Source: a virus
IMG/VR virus record: IMGVR_UViG_3300006037_000047
Location: 1-20,970 of that record
Strand: one strand, 5' to 3'
DNA: 20,970 nucleotides
In this document: positions 7,963-15,361 of the stretch, in pieces
Position numbering within the stretch: the first letter of the stretch is position 1
How the letters are laid out: every line of letters starts with the position of its first letter
Position numbers and translations under genes: made by a program
Notes under the pieces: generated by a model
The model's input: the letters and a program-made list of their open reading frames with translations, nothing else
Database searches by the model: none
What the model was told of the DNA's origin: nothing

Positions 7963-8333
7963 TTCAAGTTTTAGAGCTCAAAGGTTTTAAATCACTTAGA
8001 GCAATGAACGCATTTCACTCGCTGATGCTCGGCCTCAAGATGTTGCCATCATACATGGGTGAGTCTTACGAGGATTTTTTTGCACGTATTCAGCAAATGC
8101 CGCCTGATGATCAAAAAAAAATGATCAAAGAGGCGGCTTTATTTGTCGAATTGCAAAAGGAAGAGGTCGAGGCCTTGGTTTGCTTTTGTGCAGATAAAAA
8201 CAATGTGCCATATACATCTGAAAATCTGAAAAGTTTAAAGCCTGACGAAATCTTAGAAATCATTGTTGCTGTATGCTGCGAAATTTCTAAGATCAAAATT
8301 GATTTTGTTTCAGAGTCCGAAAAAAAAAACTAA
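7959..8333 (+). CDS. Tail assembly chaperone, G form (unshifted)
   Basis: A 124-residue helical, acidic protein between the tube and tape-measure genes, the place of lambda gpG and of P2/Mu equivalents. It starts at GTG 7959, overlapping the tube stop. These chaperones coat the tape measure before tube polymerisation and are not in the virion. The C-terminus (ISKIKIDFVSESEKKN) ends at a run of ten A's, with the in-frame heptamer A-AAA-AAC at 8324-8330 directly before TAA. That is the standard site for making the longer GT form by -1 frameshift. Confidence 0.8.
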   Translation: MIQVLELKGFKSLRAMNAFHSLMLGLKMLPSYMGESYEDFFARIQQMPPDDQKKMIKEAALFVELQKEEVEALVCFCADKNNVPYTSENLKSLKPDEILEIIVAVCCEISKIKIDFVSESEKKN

Positions 8334-8440
8334 AAAACTTTAGCGTCGATATCAGAAGAGTGTTTGCTCGAAAGCCTGACATCACCCTAGAGGAATGTCT
8401 AAATTTAGCATTTTACGAGGCGGCTCATCATGTTTTCTGA
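7959..8440 (+). CDS. Tail assembly chaperone, GT form made by -1 frameshift at 8324-8330
   Basis: After a -1 slip on A-AAA-AAC, reading continues from base 8330 as LKNFSVDIRRVFARKPDITL..., 36 further residues, to TGA at 8438-8440. The product is 160 residues. The extension has the look of real protein (EECLNLAFYEAAHHVF) and fills the only gap between chaperone and tape measure. It has no start codon of its own and overlaps the tape-measure ATG at 8430. In lambda and many myophages the T part recruits tail-tube subunits. The site and frame are seen; use of the site is inferred. Confidence 0.8.
8324..8330 (+). promoter_or_regulatory. Programmed -1 ribosomal frameshift site A-AAA-AAC
   Basis: The zero-frame codons are AAA AAA AAC TAA, so the heptamer matches the X-XXY-YYZ rule exactly and lies one codon before the stop. 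It is part of a run of ten A's (8320-8329). The following stretch is AT-rich, and I see no strong hairpin close downstream. Confidence 0.85.
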
Positions 8441-9407
8441 AGTCTTAAAAATTATCCCTAAACTCGACGCTCAAGCTCTTAACAAAATGGAAAAGAGTCT
8501 TGCATCGAGATTTGCCAATGTTGCCAAAAAATTTGGATCTGGTGTTGCAAACGTCTTTAAGGGCGGGGGCATTGCTGGTGCTGCATTGGCTTTGATCGAC
8601 AAGCTTTTAAACCCATTAAAAGAGGTTCAAGATTCGATCGATCGGACTTTGAAATCAAGTGATGATGTTGTAACAAATGCCAAACAATTCGAAACATCAG
8701 CTGGTAAGCTGCAAAAACTTATTGCTATGGCACAAGGCGCGGGCCTTGGTCAGGATGATTTATTTCAACTGTTAACTAAATTTCAAACAGCTGTTGCAGA
8801 GGCCAAAGCAAATCCTAGTGCGCCATCAGCTGTTAAAAACTACGCAAACGATAAAGATACGGCACAAAGCTTTTTTGATTTCATTCAGTCACTTCAAAAA
8901 ATGGAAAAGGGCCAACAAATTTTGGTTCAACAATCTGTATTTGGAGAAAAACAAATACTTAAAATGTCTGACTTTTTAAATTCAGATTTTAAATCAATGT
9001 TTAAGCAAATCGGACTTGATAAGGTTTCATCGCAAAAGCTGACTGGCGCTCTTGAAAAAACAGGCGGCCTAAGTGATTTGTCTGATATTTTAAAAGCCAA
9101 AAGAGACACGACTGACATCATCGCAAAAGCTGGTGTTATCAACGAAAGCATGATCCGTGCACGTGACAAAGCCGAGCGCGTGGCCTTAGAGCGTGAAAAT
9201 CAAAGAATTAGATCATACGAGGATTTACAAGCCATCAGCACCACGGTTGATAAAATCATGGGATTGGTCGAGGAGGGGCTCGGACAAATTGGAAAATTTA
9301 TTTCATTTGTTACACCAGCATTGACTCGAATTGTTGAATCTATCGAAAAATTTTCAAAGGGACCAATGGCTCGGGGACTTATGAAATTATTTGGAAAGGG
9401 TGACTGA
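8430..9407 (+). CDS. Tail tape measure protein (short)
   Basis: A 325-residue, almost wholly helical protein after the chaperones. There is a Gly/Ala hydrophobic segment at about 44-58 (KGGGIAGAALALIDKLL) and a second hydrophobic patch near the C-terminus (KFISFVTPALTRIV), as in many tape measures. No peptidase or lysozyme insert is present. Tail length follows tape-measure length at about 0.15 nm per residue, so the tail should be roughly 50 nm, very short for a myovirus. Its ATG lies within the end of the chaperone T frame; its stop overlaps the next ATG as TGATG-type coupling. Confidence 0.75.
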   Translation: MFSEVLKIIPKLDAQALNKMEKSLASRFANVAKKFGSGVANVFKGGGIAGAALALIDKLLNPLKEVQDSIDRTLKSSDDVVTNAKQFETSAGKLQKLIAMAQGAGLGQDDLFQLLTKFQTAVAEAKANPSAPSAVKNYANDKDTAQSFFDFIQSLQKMEKGQQILVQQSVFGEKQILKMSDFLNSDFKSMFKQIGLDKVSSQKLTGALEKTGGLSDLSDILKAKRDTTDIIAKAGVINESMIRARDKAERVALERENQRIRSYEDLQAISTTVDKIMGLVEEGLGQIGKFISFVTPALTRIVESIEKFSKGPMARGLMKLFGKGD

Positions 9408-9955
9408 TGTTAAACGGCATTGATCCAATAATCATTTTTCAATTTAGCAAACTGGCCAGTGATGCAAATTCACTACTGACAAAAATCCCTGTTATCTCAA
9501 AAATCCCGACAGTGATCGAGCAACCCCCGATCCCTATTTATTTAAGCGAGGAGTTGACTGGTCTTTATATCGACACAGAAGACAAAAACGTCGATATTCA
9601 AACCGACACCGAAACGCTTTCATCTGGTGATGCACCAGAAACAACGCAAAAGGGTGTTGGCTCGACTGTTACTATCAACCTTGTGGCCAAAAAAGACTCT
9701 GTTGGCATGAGCCTTTTAAGTGCTATGATTGATTTGGTATTCGATAAAGTTACATCACGTGAATACGCAATCACTTATATGCATGGTGCAACAACAATTT
9801 TTAGAGCTGTTTTGCATAGCTTTGCAGTCAGTCAAAATTCGAGCAATGATTTATTGAGCGTGAAAATTGAATTGTCTCGGGGCGCGAAAACACCAGAAAA
9901 AAAAGCTGGTCCGCCCGAAACACCTAAATTAAACAATTTGCAACAGTTAGGATAA
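9407..9955 (+). CDS. Baseplate or tail-distal structural protein
   Basis: A 182-residue protein after the tape measure, where baseplate hub genes begin. The N-terminal 50 residues are hydrophobic (IDPIIIFQFSKLASDANSLL). The middle is beta-rich (GLYIDTEDKNVDIQTDTET, GSTVTINLVAKK), and the end (SNDLLSVKIELSRGAK) resembles the last strand of a tube-like fold, so a tube-initiator or hub-adaptor role is plausible. The Pro/Lys-rich tail (KTPEKKAGPPETPK) is disordered. No recognised family. Confidence 0.6.
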   Translation: MLNGIDPIIIFQFSKLASDANSLLTKIPVISKIPTVIEQPPIPIYLSEELTGLYIDTEDKNVDIQTDTETLSSGDAPETTQKGVGSTVTINLVAKKDSVGMSLLSAMIDLVFDKVTSREYAITYMHGATTIFRAVLHSFAVSQNSSNDLLSVKIELSRGAKTPEKKAGPPETPKLNNLQQLG

Positions 9956-9959
9956 AGCA

Positions 9960-10214
9960 ATGGACTATTTTTGGTATCTTGTTTGCAATCGAGCTGAATT
10001 TGAAGCTTTAAATTTATATTCAAAGACCTATGTTTTAGACCTTGAGGATATTGGCCAAAAGCCGATCTTAGTCACGAAAGGCAACATTTTGGGTATCACT
10101 TATAATGGGATTTATTTGCCTGTTAAATTAAACAGCAAAAATCCTTTCGAATTTGAGGGCCATGCCGTATATGAGGCCGAGTCTGGCAACATCTATTTAG
10201 GGATCCAGCAATGA
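9960..10214 (+). CDS. Small baseplate-region protein of unknown function
   Basis: An 84-residue protein with alternating strands (KTYVLDLEDIGQKPILVTKGNILGITYNGIYLPVKL). No cysteine pairs, signal or membrane segment. Placed between two hub-region genes and overlapping the next start as ATGA at 10211-10214, it is probably a structural or assembly part of the baseplate. I do not recognise it. Confidence 0.6.
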   Translation: MDYFWYLVCNRAEFEALNLYSKTYVLDLEDIGQKPILVTKGNILGITYNGIYLPVKLNSKNPFEFEGHAVYEAESGNIYLGIQQ

Positions 10215-10651
10215 AATTAAAGTGCTCTCATGGCTTTTATTTGTTCGAGGAAACCAGAGTCGGTCAGGTCTCGGACTTTATGAGCCAGACAGGCTTTGAA
10301 ATTGGGCCATTAGACAATCTTTTCACATTTAAGACCTTGATAGATGCACCAAAATATTCGATCAAAGGCGGGCCTTTATTGAGCTCACAATCGATTGTCA
10401 CTTGTGAGGGCAATCAGTGGGATGTCTTTAAGGAAAATGCAGTTGTTTATGATTTCACAAAGGATTTAGTTGTGCCAATTTCGAGCATAACCCAAACCAT
10501 GAGCTTAAAACTCGCTGGCAATTTTTTCATTTCTAATGGTCTAATTTTAGCGGGGTCGATCGATCAAAATGGCAACAAGATTGAGGGTTATTCAGCTTTC
10601 TATTCAAGGGATCGGGGCTCATGGTTATATTCAGAGGTGAGTTATGTCTAA
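10211..10651 (+). CDS. Baseplate-region protein of unknown function
   Basis: A 146-residue, beta-rich protein. It starts MKLKCSHGFYLFEETRVGQV and includes GPLDNLFTFKTLIDAPKYSIKGG and SYSxFYSRDRGSW-like segments near the end. The AGGGATC site 7 nt before the ATG is good, and it overlaps the preceding stop. By order (after tape measure, before gp25/J-like genes) a central hub role is likely, but no LysM, gpD or gp27 signature is visible. Confidence 0.6.
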   Translation: MKLKCSHGFYLFEETRVGQVSDFMSQTGFEIGPLDNLFTFKTLIDAPKYSIKGGPLLSSQSIVTCEGNQWDVFKENAVVYDFTKDLVVPISSITQTMSLKLAGNFFISNGLILAGSIDQNGNKIEGYSAFYSRDRGSWLYSEVSYV

Positions 10652-11030
10652 GATATTAAATGCCACGTGTGACTCGTCGGGAAAAGTAACAGCTGATGGG
10701 ATCATTGTGCCAGAGGCCGAGGTTTTAACCGAGGGAAAGCAAGATAGCGCGGGCCTTTTATTTATTGAAAATAAATCGGTTAAGTATTTGACGGTCAACA
10801 CCAGCGATTTAAAAACATTGATTGAAAAAACCAGCTCTGCATTAGATGATGTTTCTGCAGCACTAACCAAAATCGGTTTGACACTGACTTCGATTGGGGC
10901 GGGCATGACAGGGCCAACAACAGCACCGCCACCGACTTTGGCAACTGATGTTGCAACAATAAATTCAAAGGTGACGGAAATAAATGCCGTTAAAGCCGAG
11001 CTCGACACGCTGAAAGGGGCTTTGAAATGA
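10644..11030 (+). CDS. Baseplate-region protein with conserved Gly-Pro-Thr-Ala-Pro C-terminal helix
   Basis: A 128-residue protein. The N-terminal half is beta-like (VTADGIIVPEAEVLTEGKQ); the C-terminal half is helical and interrupted by GAGMTGPTTAPPPTLATDV. It then ends in a heptad helix (INSKVTEINAVKAELDTLKGALK) that would trimerise. Trimeric helical ends are usual in spikes, but no PAAR or His-x-His tip motif is seen, so I leave it as baseplate-associated. It overlaps both neighbours by 4-8 nt. Confidence 0.6.
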   Translation: MSKILNATCDSSGKVTADGIIVPEAEVLTEGKQDSAGLLFIENKSVKYLTVNTSDLKTLIEKTSSALDDVSAALTKIGLTLTSIGAGMTGPTTAPPPTLATDVATINSKVTEINAVKAELDTLKGALK

Positions 11031-11341
11031 TCGACATTGTGAGCACAACATACGGTCAAGACATTGGCACTTTCAACACCCAAACAACTAGGGCCGCAAA
11101 TCTTTTATCTGTTCAACTCGGGGCTCTTGAATATGCTCAAGATTTAGGGATCGATTTAAAATATTTTTTATCAGAAAATTTCAGATTTCAAAACGAGAGT
11201 TTTAAAGCATACTTGATCGAAAATCTTGCGTCAAAAGGTATCAACGTGACCGACGTGATCGAACAGGTTGAAACTCTTTTCAGCACTTATAAATTTAATT
11301 TAGCACCAGAAGAGACATCATCTGGTTTTGTGGCGAGGTAA
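11027..11341 (+). CDS. Baseplate wedge protein, gp25/W-like
   Basis: A 104-residue protein directly before the J-like gene, as gp25/W-type proteins are in T4, P2 and Mu. It has a pattern YGQDIGTFNTQTTRAANLLSV then LEYAQDLGIDLKYFLS and a C-terminal helix-turn-strand ending NVTDVIEQVETLF. The typical gp25 ending with an invariant Glu-Pro-Arg is not clear here, so the identity rests on size, order and the folded pattern. It overlaps the previous stop as ATGA. Confidence 0.6.
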   Translation: MIDIVSTTYGQDIGTFNTQTTRAANLLSVQLGALEYAQDLGIDLKYFLSENFRFQNESFKAYLIENLASKGINVTDVIEQVETLFSTYKFNLAPEETSSGFVAR

Positions 11342-11343
11342 CA

Positions 11344-12153
11344 ATGGGCTTTTCTTTAGAAAATGGCTACGTGCCAACAACGGTCGAATCAATACTTTCG
11401 AATCTAATCCCCGACATCAACACAAATTTCGGGACAAGCTACACCGAGGTCACTTTTGTTGGCTCAAATTTATATAAATTCTTTTATGCCCTTGCTCAAA
11501 AGATGCAGCAAAACGAGGTTAAAACATCAGAAATCTTTTCGAAATTGCAGCAATATATTGCAATCACTAACGAAAGGATTTCACGACCTGTTAACACAAA
11601 TCGGGGGATCATCGACAAATTAGGCACCGAGGGCTACGTGGCCAGCGTTAAGCCGATGATCGATGCTGATGCTGGCAAGATCAACATTTGCATTGATACG
11701 GATGAAACTGCAGACGATTACGAGGAAACAAAAATTGCTTTATGTACTTTGATTTCGCAAATCACTGTTGCTGGTGCAGTCACTCAAGGAACCGAGGCCG
11801 AAACAATTGTTTTGTCAAATGGTCAGGCCTTTGATTTTAAATTTCATTTGCCAAATCGTATCCCAATTAAATTAAAACTGACTTTGACTTTATCTGAAAA
11901 TAATCAGGTTGTTGTTGGAAATCCCGACGATGTTAAAGTTTTATTGTTGAGCAACATTGCAGCAAGGTATCGTTTGGGCCGCAATTTTGAGCCTCAAAGA
12001 TATTTCTCGGTTTTAGATGCGCCTTGGACATCACAAGTTAAACTTGAATGGTCTGATGATGGCGGTTCCACGTGGAACAGCACAATTTATGATGCCAATT
12101 ATGATGCGCTTTTCACTTATGGACTCGCTGACGTGACGATAGTCGAGGTTTAA
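11344..12153 (+). CDS. Baseplate J-like protein
   Basis: A 269-residue protein with the layout of baseplate wedge protein J. The N-terminal helical region reads TTVESILSNLIPDINTNFG, then GSNLYKFFYALAQKMQQNEV. A central strand region has GTEGYVASVKPMIDADAGKI and an insertion LSNGQAFDFKFHLP. The C-terminal domain reads VKVLLLSNIAARYRLGRNFEPQRYFSVLDAPWTSQVKLEWS. P2 J and Mu gp47 are longer (about 300-360 aa). It forms the ring that triggers sheath contraction. It starts 2 nt after the previous stop. Confidence 0.75.
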   Translation: MGFSLENGYVPTTVESILSNLIPDINTNFGTSYTEVTFVGSNLYKFFYALAQKMQQNEVKTSEIFSKLQQYIAITNERISRPVNTNRGIIDKLGTEGYVASVKPMIDADAGKINICIDTDETADDYEETKIALCTLISQITVAGAVTQGTEAETIVLSNGQAFDFKFHLPNRIPIKLKLTLTLSENNQVVVGNPDDVKVLLLSNIAARYRLGRNFEPQRYFSVLDAPWTSQVKLEWSDDGGSTWNSTIYDANYDALFTYGLADVTIVEV

Positions 12154-12154
12154 G

Positions 12155-12697
12155 ATGCCGCAATTTTTTAAGGGCGATTCGGAAGAGTTAAAATTTTACA
12201 ACTCGGGTGAGCCAACCCTATCGGCTTTGTCGATGCAAAAGGACAATTTCTGGACTGATGCTTATAATTGTTATGTTTTGGGTCAGATGATTTGGGACTC
12301 GGGCTTGTCACCTTTGGCCAATGCAATCCCCCGAGATATTTTCAGACAATCATTTGCAACAATCTTTGACTCTTTTTTATTAGCTGGATCTTTTGAAAGT
12401 TATCTAACTGTTTTTAGAAAAGTTTTTGGACCGTCGGTTGATGTAACTTTCACGGTGCCAGCCGCGGGGAAATTAAATATTGCCATTGTTGCTGACACAA
12501 TCGAAATAACTGATTTTATTGCTCGATATATCGATGGCAATATTTATGTATTTGATGAAATCATCGATGATGAGGGTGACAATATCGCTTTTCAATCTGT
12601 TCAAGGTCTTGAATCAGAATATGAATTGGAACAAATGTTGTTTGAATTGGTCCCTGTTGGGATCTACACTGACATCACTTTAACTTTCGGGGGATAA
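12155..12697 (+). CDS. Baseplate I-like protein (tail fibre attachment)
   Basis: A 180-residue protein after J and before the fibre, the gpI/Mu gp48 position. The N-terminal half is helical with many aromatic residues (DNFWTDAYNCYVLGQMIWDSGLS). The C-terminal half has strands (VTFTVPAAGKLNIAIVADTIEI) and an acidic turn VFDEIIDDEGDNIAF. It should link the baseplate wedge to the receptor-binding fibre. Sequence similarity to gpI is not obvious by eye; order is the main argument. Overlap and spacing are tight (1 nt each side). Confidence 0.6.
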   Translation: MPQFFKGDSEELKFYNSGEPTLSALSMQKDNFWTDAYNCYVLGQMIWDSGLSPLANAIPRDIFRQSFATIFDSFLLAGSFESYLTVFRKVFGPSVDVTFTVPAAGKLNIAIVADTIEITDFIARYIDGNIYVFDEIIDDEGDNIAFQSVQGLESEYELEQMLFELVPVGIYTDITLTFGG

Positions 12698-12698
12698 C

Positions 12699-13634
12699 AT
12701 GGCACAAAAAAAAATAACCGATCTACAGCTAATTTCGTCGGTCACTGATGTTTTAAATTTAGTCGGGGACAATGGTACCCAAACATATAGATTGACCGCT
12801 TTACAGTTAAAAAATTATGTCTTGAGCGCGGGTGCTGTTATGGCAGCCGCTCTTGCATCTGATTCAGTTACAACAGCAAAAATTTTAGATGCAAACGTGA
12901 CTCGTGCCAAATTAGCGGCTGGTGCGATCGGGAATATGTTTATTGTTTCAAAGAGTGCTGACTATACAGCGGTCGCATCAACTGACGATATTATTTTAGT
13001 CGATGCATCTGCGGGAAATAAAACAATAACCTTGCCCGCAGTATCAGGCTTAACTGGCAAAAAATTCACAATTAAAAAAACTGATTCATCTGCCAATAAG
13101 GTTATCATTGACGGAAATGGCACTGAAACGGTCGAGGGTGCTTTAACATTTTCGCTATTCAATCAAAATGATGTTGTCGAAATCGTCTGCACTGGTACGG
13201 CTTGGGTGATTTCTAATCTTAATTTCACAAAAGAAAGTGTTGTCTGTTCAACTGGCACCGCAACATATTCACAAACTGCAAATACTTTTATAACTGCACC
13301 TCTGACAATCACATCAGACTCAACAAGATATCCGATTAGCTCGAACACAATAACAGTTAGAAAAACAGCAAAATATCGAATCATTTGCCGCAATAGTTTC
13401 ACTGGTGTCAATGGTGAGGCTGGTTATGTAACATATTCAGTTAACGGTGCCAGCGAATCATCAAACTGGATAAACTCTTATTTAATGGACTCGAACGCAT
13501 CTGGATCGACAAGCCAAATCACTGAATCAAAAGAGTTAACTTTCACAGCTGGTGATGTTTTGAGACTTAGAACCCAAATGGCCACAAATACTAGAACTGG
13601 TGTCAATGGTCGTTTAGAGCTAATGGAGATATAA
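12699..13634 (+). CDS. Tail fibre / receptor-binding protein
   Basis: A 311-residue protein. The N-terminus (AQKKITDLQLISSVTDVLNLVGD) is the short anchor type common in phage fibres. A shaft-like repeat segment follows (ASDSVTTAKILDANVTRAKLAAGAIGN), then a beta domain near 85-170 (DDIILVDASAGNKTITLPAVSGL...). Finally a jelly-roll-like head with C1q/TNF-type strand order (TAKYRIICRNSF...GDVLRLRTQMAT...GRLELMEI) would carry the receptor site. No separate chaperone gene follows. It is the only clear host-range determinant in the genome. GGGGGAT lies just before the ATG. Confidence 0.75.
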   Translation: MAQKKITDLQLISSVTDVLNLVGDNGTQTYRLTALQLKNYVLSAGAVMAAALASDSVTTAKILDANVTRAKLAAGAIGNMFIVSKSADYTAVASTDDIILVDASAGNKTITLPAVSGLTGKKFTIKKTDSSANKVIIDGNGTETVEGALTFSLFNQNDVVEIVCTGTAWVISNLNFTKESVVCSTGTATYSQTANTFITAPLTITSDSTRYPISSNTITVRKTAKYRIICRNSFTGVNGEAGYVTYSVNGASESSNWINSYLMDSNASGSTSQITESKELTFTAGDVLRLRTQMATNTRTGVNGRLELMEI

Positions 13635-13883
13635 ATGGAAAGCTATCTGACAACAGAAATATTAAAAGCACTGACAGGCGGGGATCTGTCGAAATTTTTA
13701 GGTTATGGCCTTGTATTCTTTTTTATTTGGCTCGAGGTCCGAGGGATGAAAAACCAGCTCAAAGACTTAAATAAAACTGTTGCTGAAAGCTTCAAAGAGG
13801 GCGAAAAACGCTTTGAAGCCATCGAGGACCATCAGCTTAAAATCGAAATGAGACTTTCAAAGCTTGAATCATTGACAGATTAG
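13635..13883 (+). CDS. Small membrane protein with coiled coil, holin candidate
   Basis: An 82-residue protein beginning directly after the fibre stop. One membrane segment is visible at about 21-34 (FLGYGLVFFFIWLE), followed by a basic residue and a coiled coil to the C-terminus (LKDLNKTVAESFKEGEKRFEAIEDHQLKIEMRLSKLESL). One membrane helix plus cytoplasmic coil is a form seen in small phage holins and XhlA-like proteins. Position before the lysis enzymes supports this. Function is inferred. Confidence 0.65.
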   Translation: MESYLTTEILKALTGGDLSKFLGYGLVFFFIWLEVRGMKNQLKDLNKTVAESFKEGEKRFEAIEDHQLKIEMRLSKLESLTD

Positions 13884-13900
13884 AAATTTGCTAAAATAAT
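13872..13900 (+). promoter_or_regulatory. Strong sigma70-type promoter before the lysis genes
   Basis: A perfect -35 TTGACA (13872-13877), a 17-nt spacer and -10 AATAAT (13895-13900, 5 of 6 matches). The -35 lies within the last codons of the preceding gene. Transcription would start near 13907 and give a short leader before ATG 13924. It is the best match to a host promoter in the window. Confidence 0.75.
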
Positions 13901-13906
13901 TTAGCA
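13889..13906. repeat. Perfect palindrome over the -10 of the lysis promoter
   Basis: TGCTAAA (13889-13895) and TTTAGCA (13900-13906) are perfect inverted arms with a 4-nt centre ATAA. The palindrome covers the -10 and the expected start point, and no T-run follows, so an operator is more likely than a terminator. Confidence 0.6.
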
Positions 13907-13923
13907 CTAACAAAGGGGATCTT

Positions 13924-14130
13924 ATGGAAATCACAAAAGGTGTTACAGTTGACTATAAAGCTGGCAAAATCGTAGTAGAGGCCGAAGTCGCAAATTTAAT
14001 TTTGCCAAAATTGGAAGAGTTAAAGGCTAAAATTGAATCAGGCGAAATCGATCCAATCAAAGGCACGTCTTTGGATGCTGTTGCGATGATCGGTGCAATC
14101 GATTTTATCAAAGCTGAAATCACAAAATAA
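13924..14130 (+). CDS. Small protein of unknown function in the lysis region
   Basis: A 68-residue acidic protein with an N-terminal beta hairpin pattern (ITKGVTVDYKAGKIVVEAEV) and a helical middle (LILPKLEELKAKIESG). The ribosome site GGGGATC lies 2 nt before the ATG spacing used by other operon-head genes, and it is first behind the promoter at 13872. Its TAA shares an A with the next ATG. No family is recognised. Confidence 0.7.
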   Translation: MEITKGVTVDYKAGKIVVEAEVANLILPKLEELKAKIESGEIDPIKGTSLDAVAMIGAIDFIKAEITK

Positions 14131-14477
14131 TGACACGTGACGAGTATATCGCAGCAATTAAATCAGCTGCGATCACCGTTATTAAGGCCGATATTGTCTC
14201 TTGGGCGGTGTCGGTTTTTCCTTTTTTTGGTGCTGGTCCTTTGGGATTGGTGCTAAAAATATTTTCTGGATCCATTGCAAAATTCATTGTTGAAAAGGGC
14301 GAGGCCGAGGCTTTTTTTAAATACATTGATTTCAGGACAACAGCTCAAGGCCGTGAATTTGAAAAGGCCGCACTTCGAAATATTGAGGCCCAAAAAAGCG
14401 GGGACAAAGATGCAAAAATCAAAGCTGAAACATATCTCATTGATTCACTTCGCGCTGTTGTTAGGATTGCTAACTAG
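14130..14477 (+). CDS. Hydrophobic lysis-region protein, second holin candidate
   Basis: A 115-residue protein with a long hydrophobic region at about 12-54 (AAITVIKADIVSWAVSVFPFFGAGPLGLVLKIF...). A Pro/Gly break in the middle could divide it into two membrane segments. A charged helical C-terminus follows (EGEAEAFFKYIDF...ALRNIEAQKSGDKDAKIKA). It precedes a lipoprotein and two hydrolases, so a holin or inner-membrane spanin partner is plausible. The last 68 nt overlap the lipoprotein gene in another frame. Confidence 0.6.
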   Translation: MTRDEYIAAIKSAAITVIKADIVSWAVSVFPFFGAGPLGLVLKIFSGSIAKFIVEKGEAEAFFKYIDFRTTAQGREFEKAALRNIEAQKSGDKDAKIKAETYLIDSLRAVVRIAN

Positions 14478-14775
14478 CTGTCAAACAAAAGTGCCAAAGG
14501 TGCCAATTTGTGCCGAAATCAGGCCTGATAAAGCATATTGCATCAACACTATCACATCACAAGAGTTTGTTTGGGATGATCAAAACCTTTTCGAAGATAA
14601 AACTTATTGGGATGCAAGGCCGACTCTTTTGTTATTGCCAGCATCATCATGGGTTGAGATAAAAAAATTCATCATTGAAGTCTGCAAAAAAACCAAAAAA
14701 TGCGATTCACAAGTCGCGTCTTGGGAAAGAACTGTTGACGTGATCGACGAACAAATAGATTTAAAAACTAAATAA
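14410..14775 (+). CDS. Outer-membrane lipoprotein, possible o-spanin-type lysis protein
   Basis: A 121-residue protein. ATG 14410 is chosen because it gives a proper lipoprotein signal: basic N-terminus (MQKSKLKH), hydrophobic core (SLIHFALLLGLL) and lipobox LTSC with the modified Cys at 24. GCGGGG stands just upstream. A longer frame from 14275 has no such logic. The mature part has four further Cys and a segment LLLLPASSWVEIKKFIIEVCKKTKKC. It starts inside the preceding gene in another frame, like the Rz/Rz1 arrangement, but it lacks the Pro-rich body of Rz1; a different envelope role, such as exclusion, is possible. Confidence 0.65.
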   Translation: MQKSKLKHISLIHFALLLGLLTSCQTKVPKVPICAEIRPDKAYCINTITSQEFVWDDQNLFEDKTYWDARPTLLLLPASSWVEIKKFIIEVCKKTKKCDSQVASWERTVDVIDEQIDLKTK

Positions 14776-14788
14776 ATTGGAGTTATAA

Positions 14789-15361
14789 ATGGAAAAAAAA
14801 TATAGTCCTTTGGAGTTGATGGCTTTAAGTGCACCGTGGGTTTTTGCAAACCTTGATCTTTTGGGCCTTGATGAAAATGATCCGATTTTAAATGCCAGAT
14901 ATGTCCCCGAATGGAAATTAGAGGGATTGCCAGAATATAAAACTTTGGCTGGCAATAAACACGCTTGGTGCTCACTCAAGGTCAATGCTGATTTAAGAAA
15001 AGTTCAAATCAAAGGTACCAACAGTGCTGCAGCGTCGAGTTGGTCAAAATACGGTCGAAAATCACCATTTTGGTTTGGCTCTATTTTGGATATTGCTCAC
15101 GAGTCAGGCGGTCGTCACGTTTGCATTTTTCTATATTGGATCGATGAGGAAAATGGCATTTGTGCAACAGCTGATGGCAACAAAGGAAATAAATTTTGCA
15201 TTGCTAAAACAAATATTTCTGGCAAAAAAGGTGCTGATAGACTGGTATCTGGTCCCCGATGGCCAATGCATGAAAAAGACGGTTATTTATTTTCAATGGA
15301 TGAGGTTTTAAAAGCCTATCCAGTTTTAAAAGTTGGATCGACCGCACAAGGGACAAGATGA
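14789..15361 (+). CDS. CHAP/NlpC-like peptidoglycan hydrolase (TIGR02594-type)
   Basis: A 190-residue cysteine peptidase-like enzyme, probably cutting cell-wall cross-links at lysis. Catalytic Cys is likely at 61 in HAWCSLKVN, followed by GTNSAAASSWSKYG as in the TIGR02594 family. The His is likely at 110 in GGRHVCIFL, and the third polar residue is Asn131 or Asn134 in DGNKGNKFCI. No signal peptide or wall-binding repeat is seen, so it would need the holin. GGAG is upstream. The stop overlaps the next gene by ATGA. Confidence 0.8.
   Translation: MEKKYSPLELMALSAPWVFANLDLLGLDENDPILNARYVPEWKLEGLPEYKTLAGNKHAWCSLKVNADLRKVQIKGTNSAAASSWSKYGRKSPFWFGSILDIAHESGGRHVCIFLYWIDEENGICATADGNKGNKFCIAKTNISGKKGADRLVSGPRWPMHEKDGYLFSMDEVLKAYPVLKVGSTAQGTR

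Noticed and set aside
5465-13634. Tailocin or gene transfer agent
   Set aside because: Intact terminase, portal, scaffold and coat genes on the same closed 20.9-kb molecule indicate a phage genome.
14275-14409. Longer N-terminus for the lipoprotein gene
   Set aside because: It would add 45 basic residues before a complete lipoprotein signal; ATG 14410 has its own ribosome site and correct signal layout.
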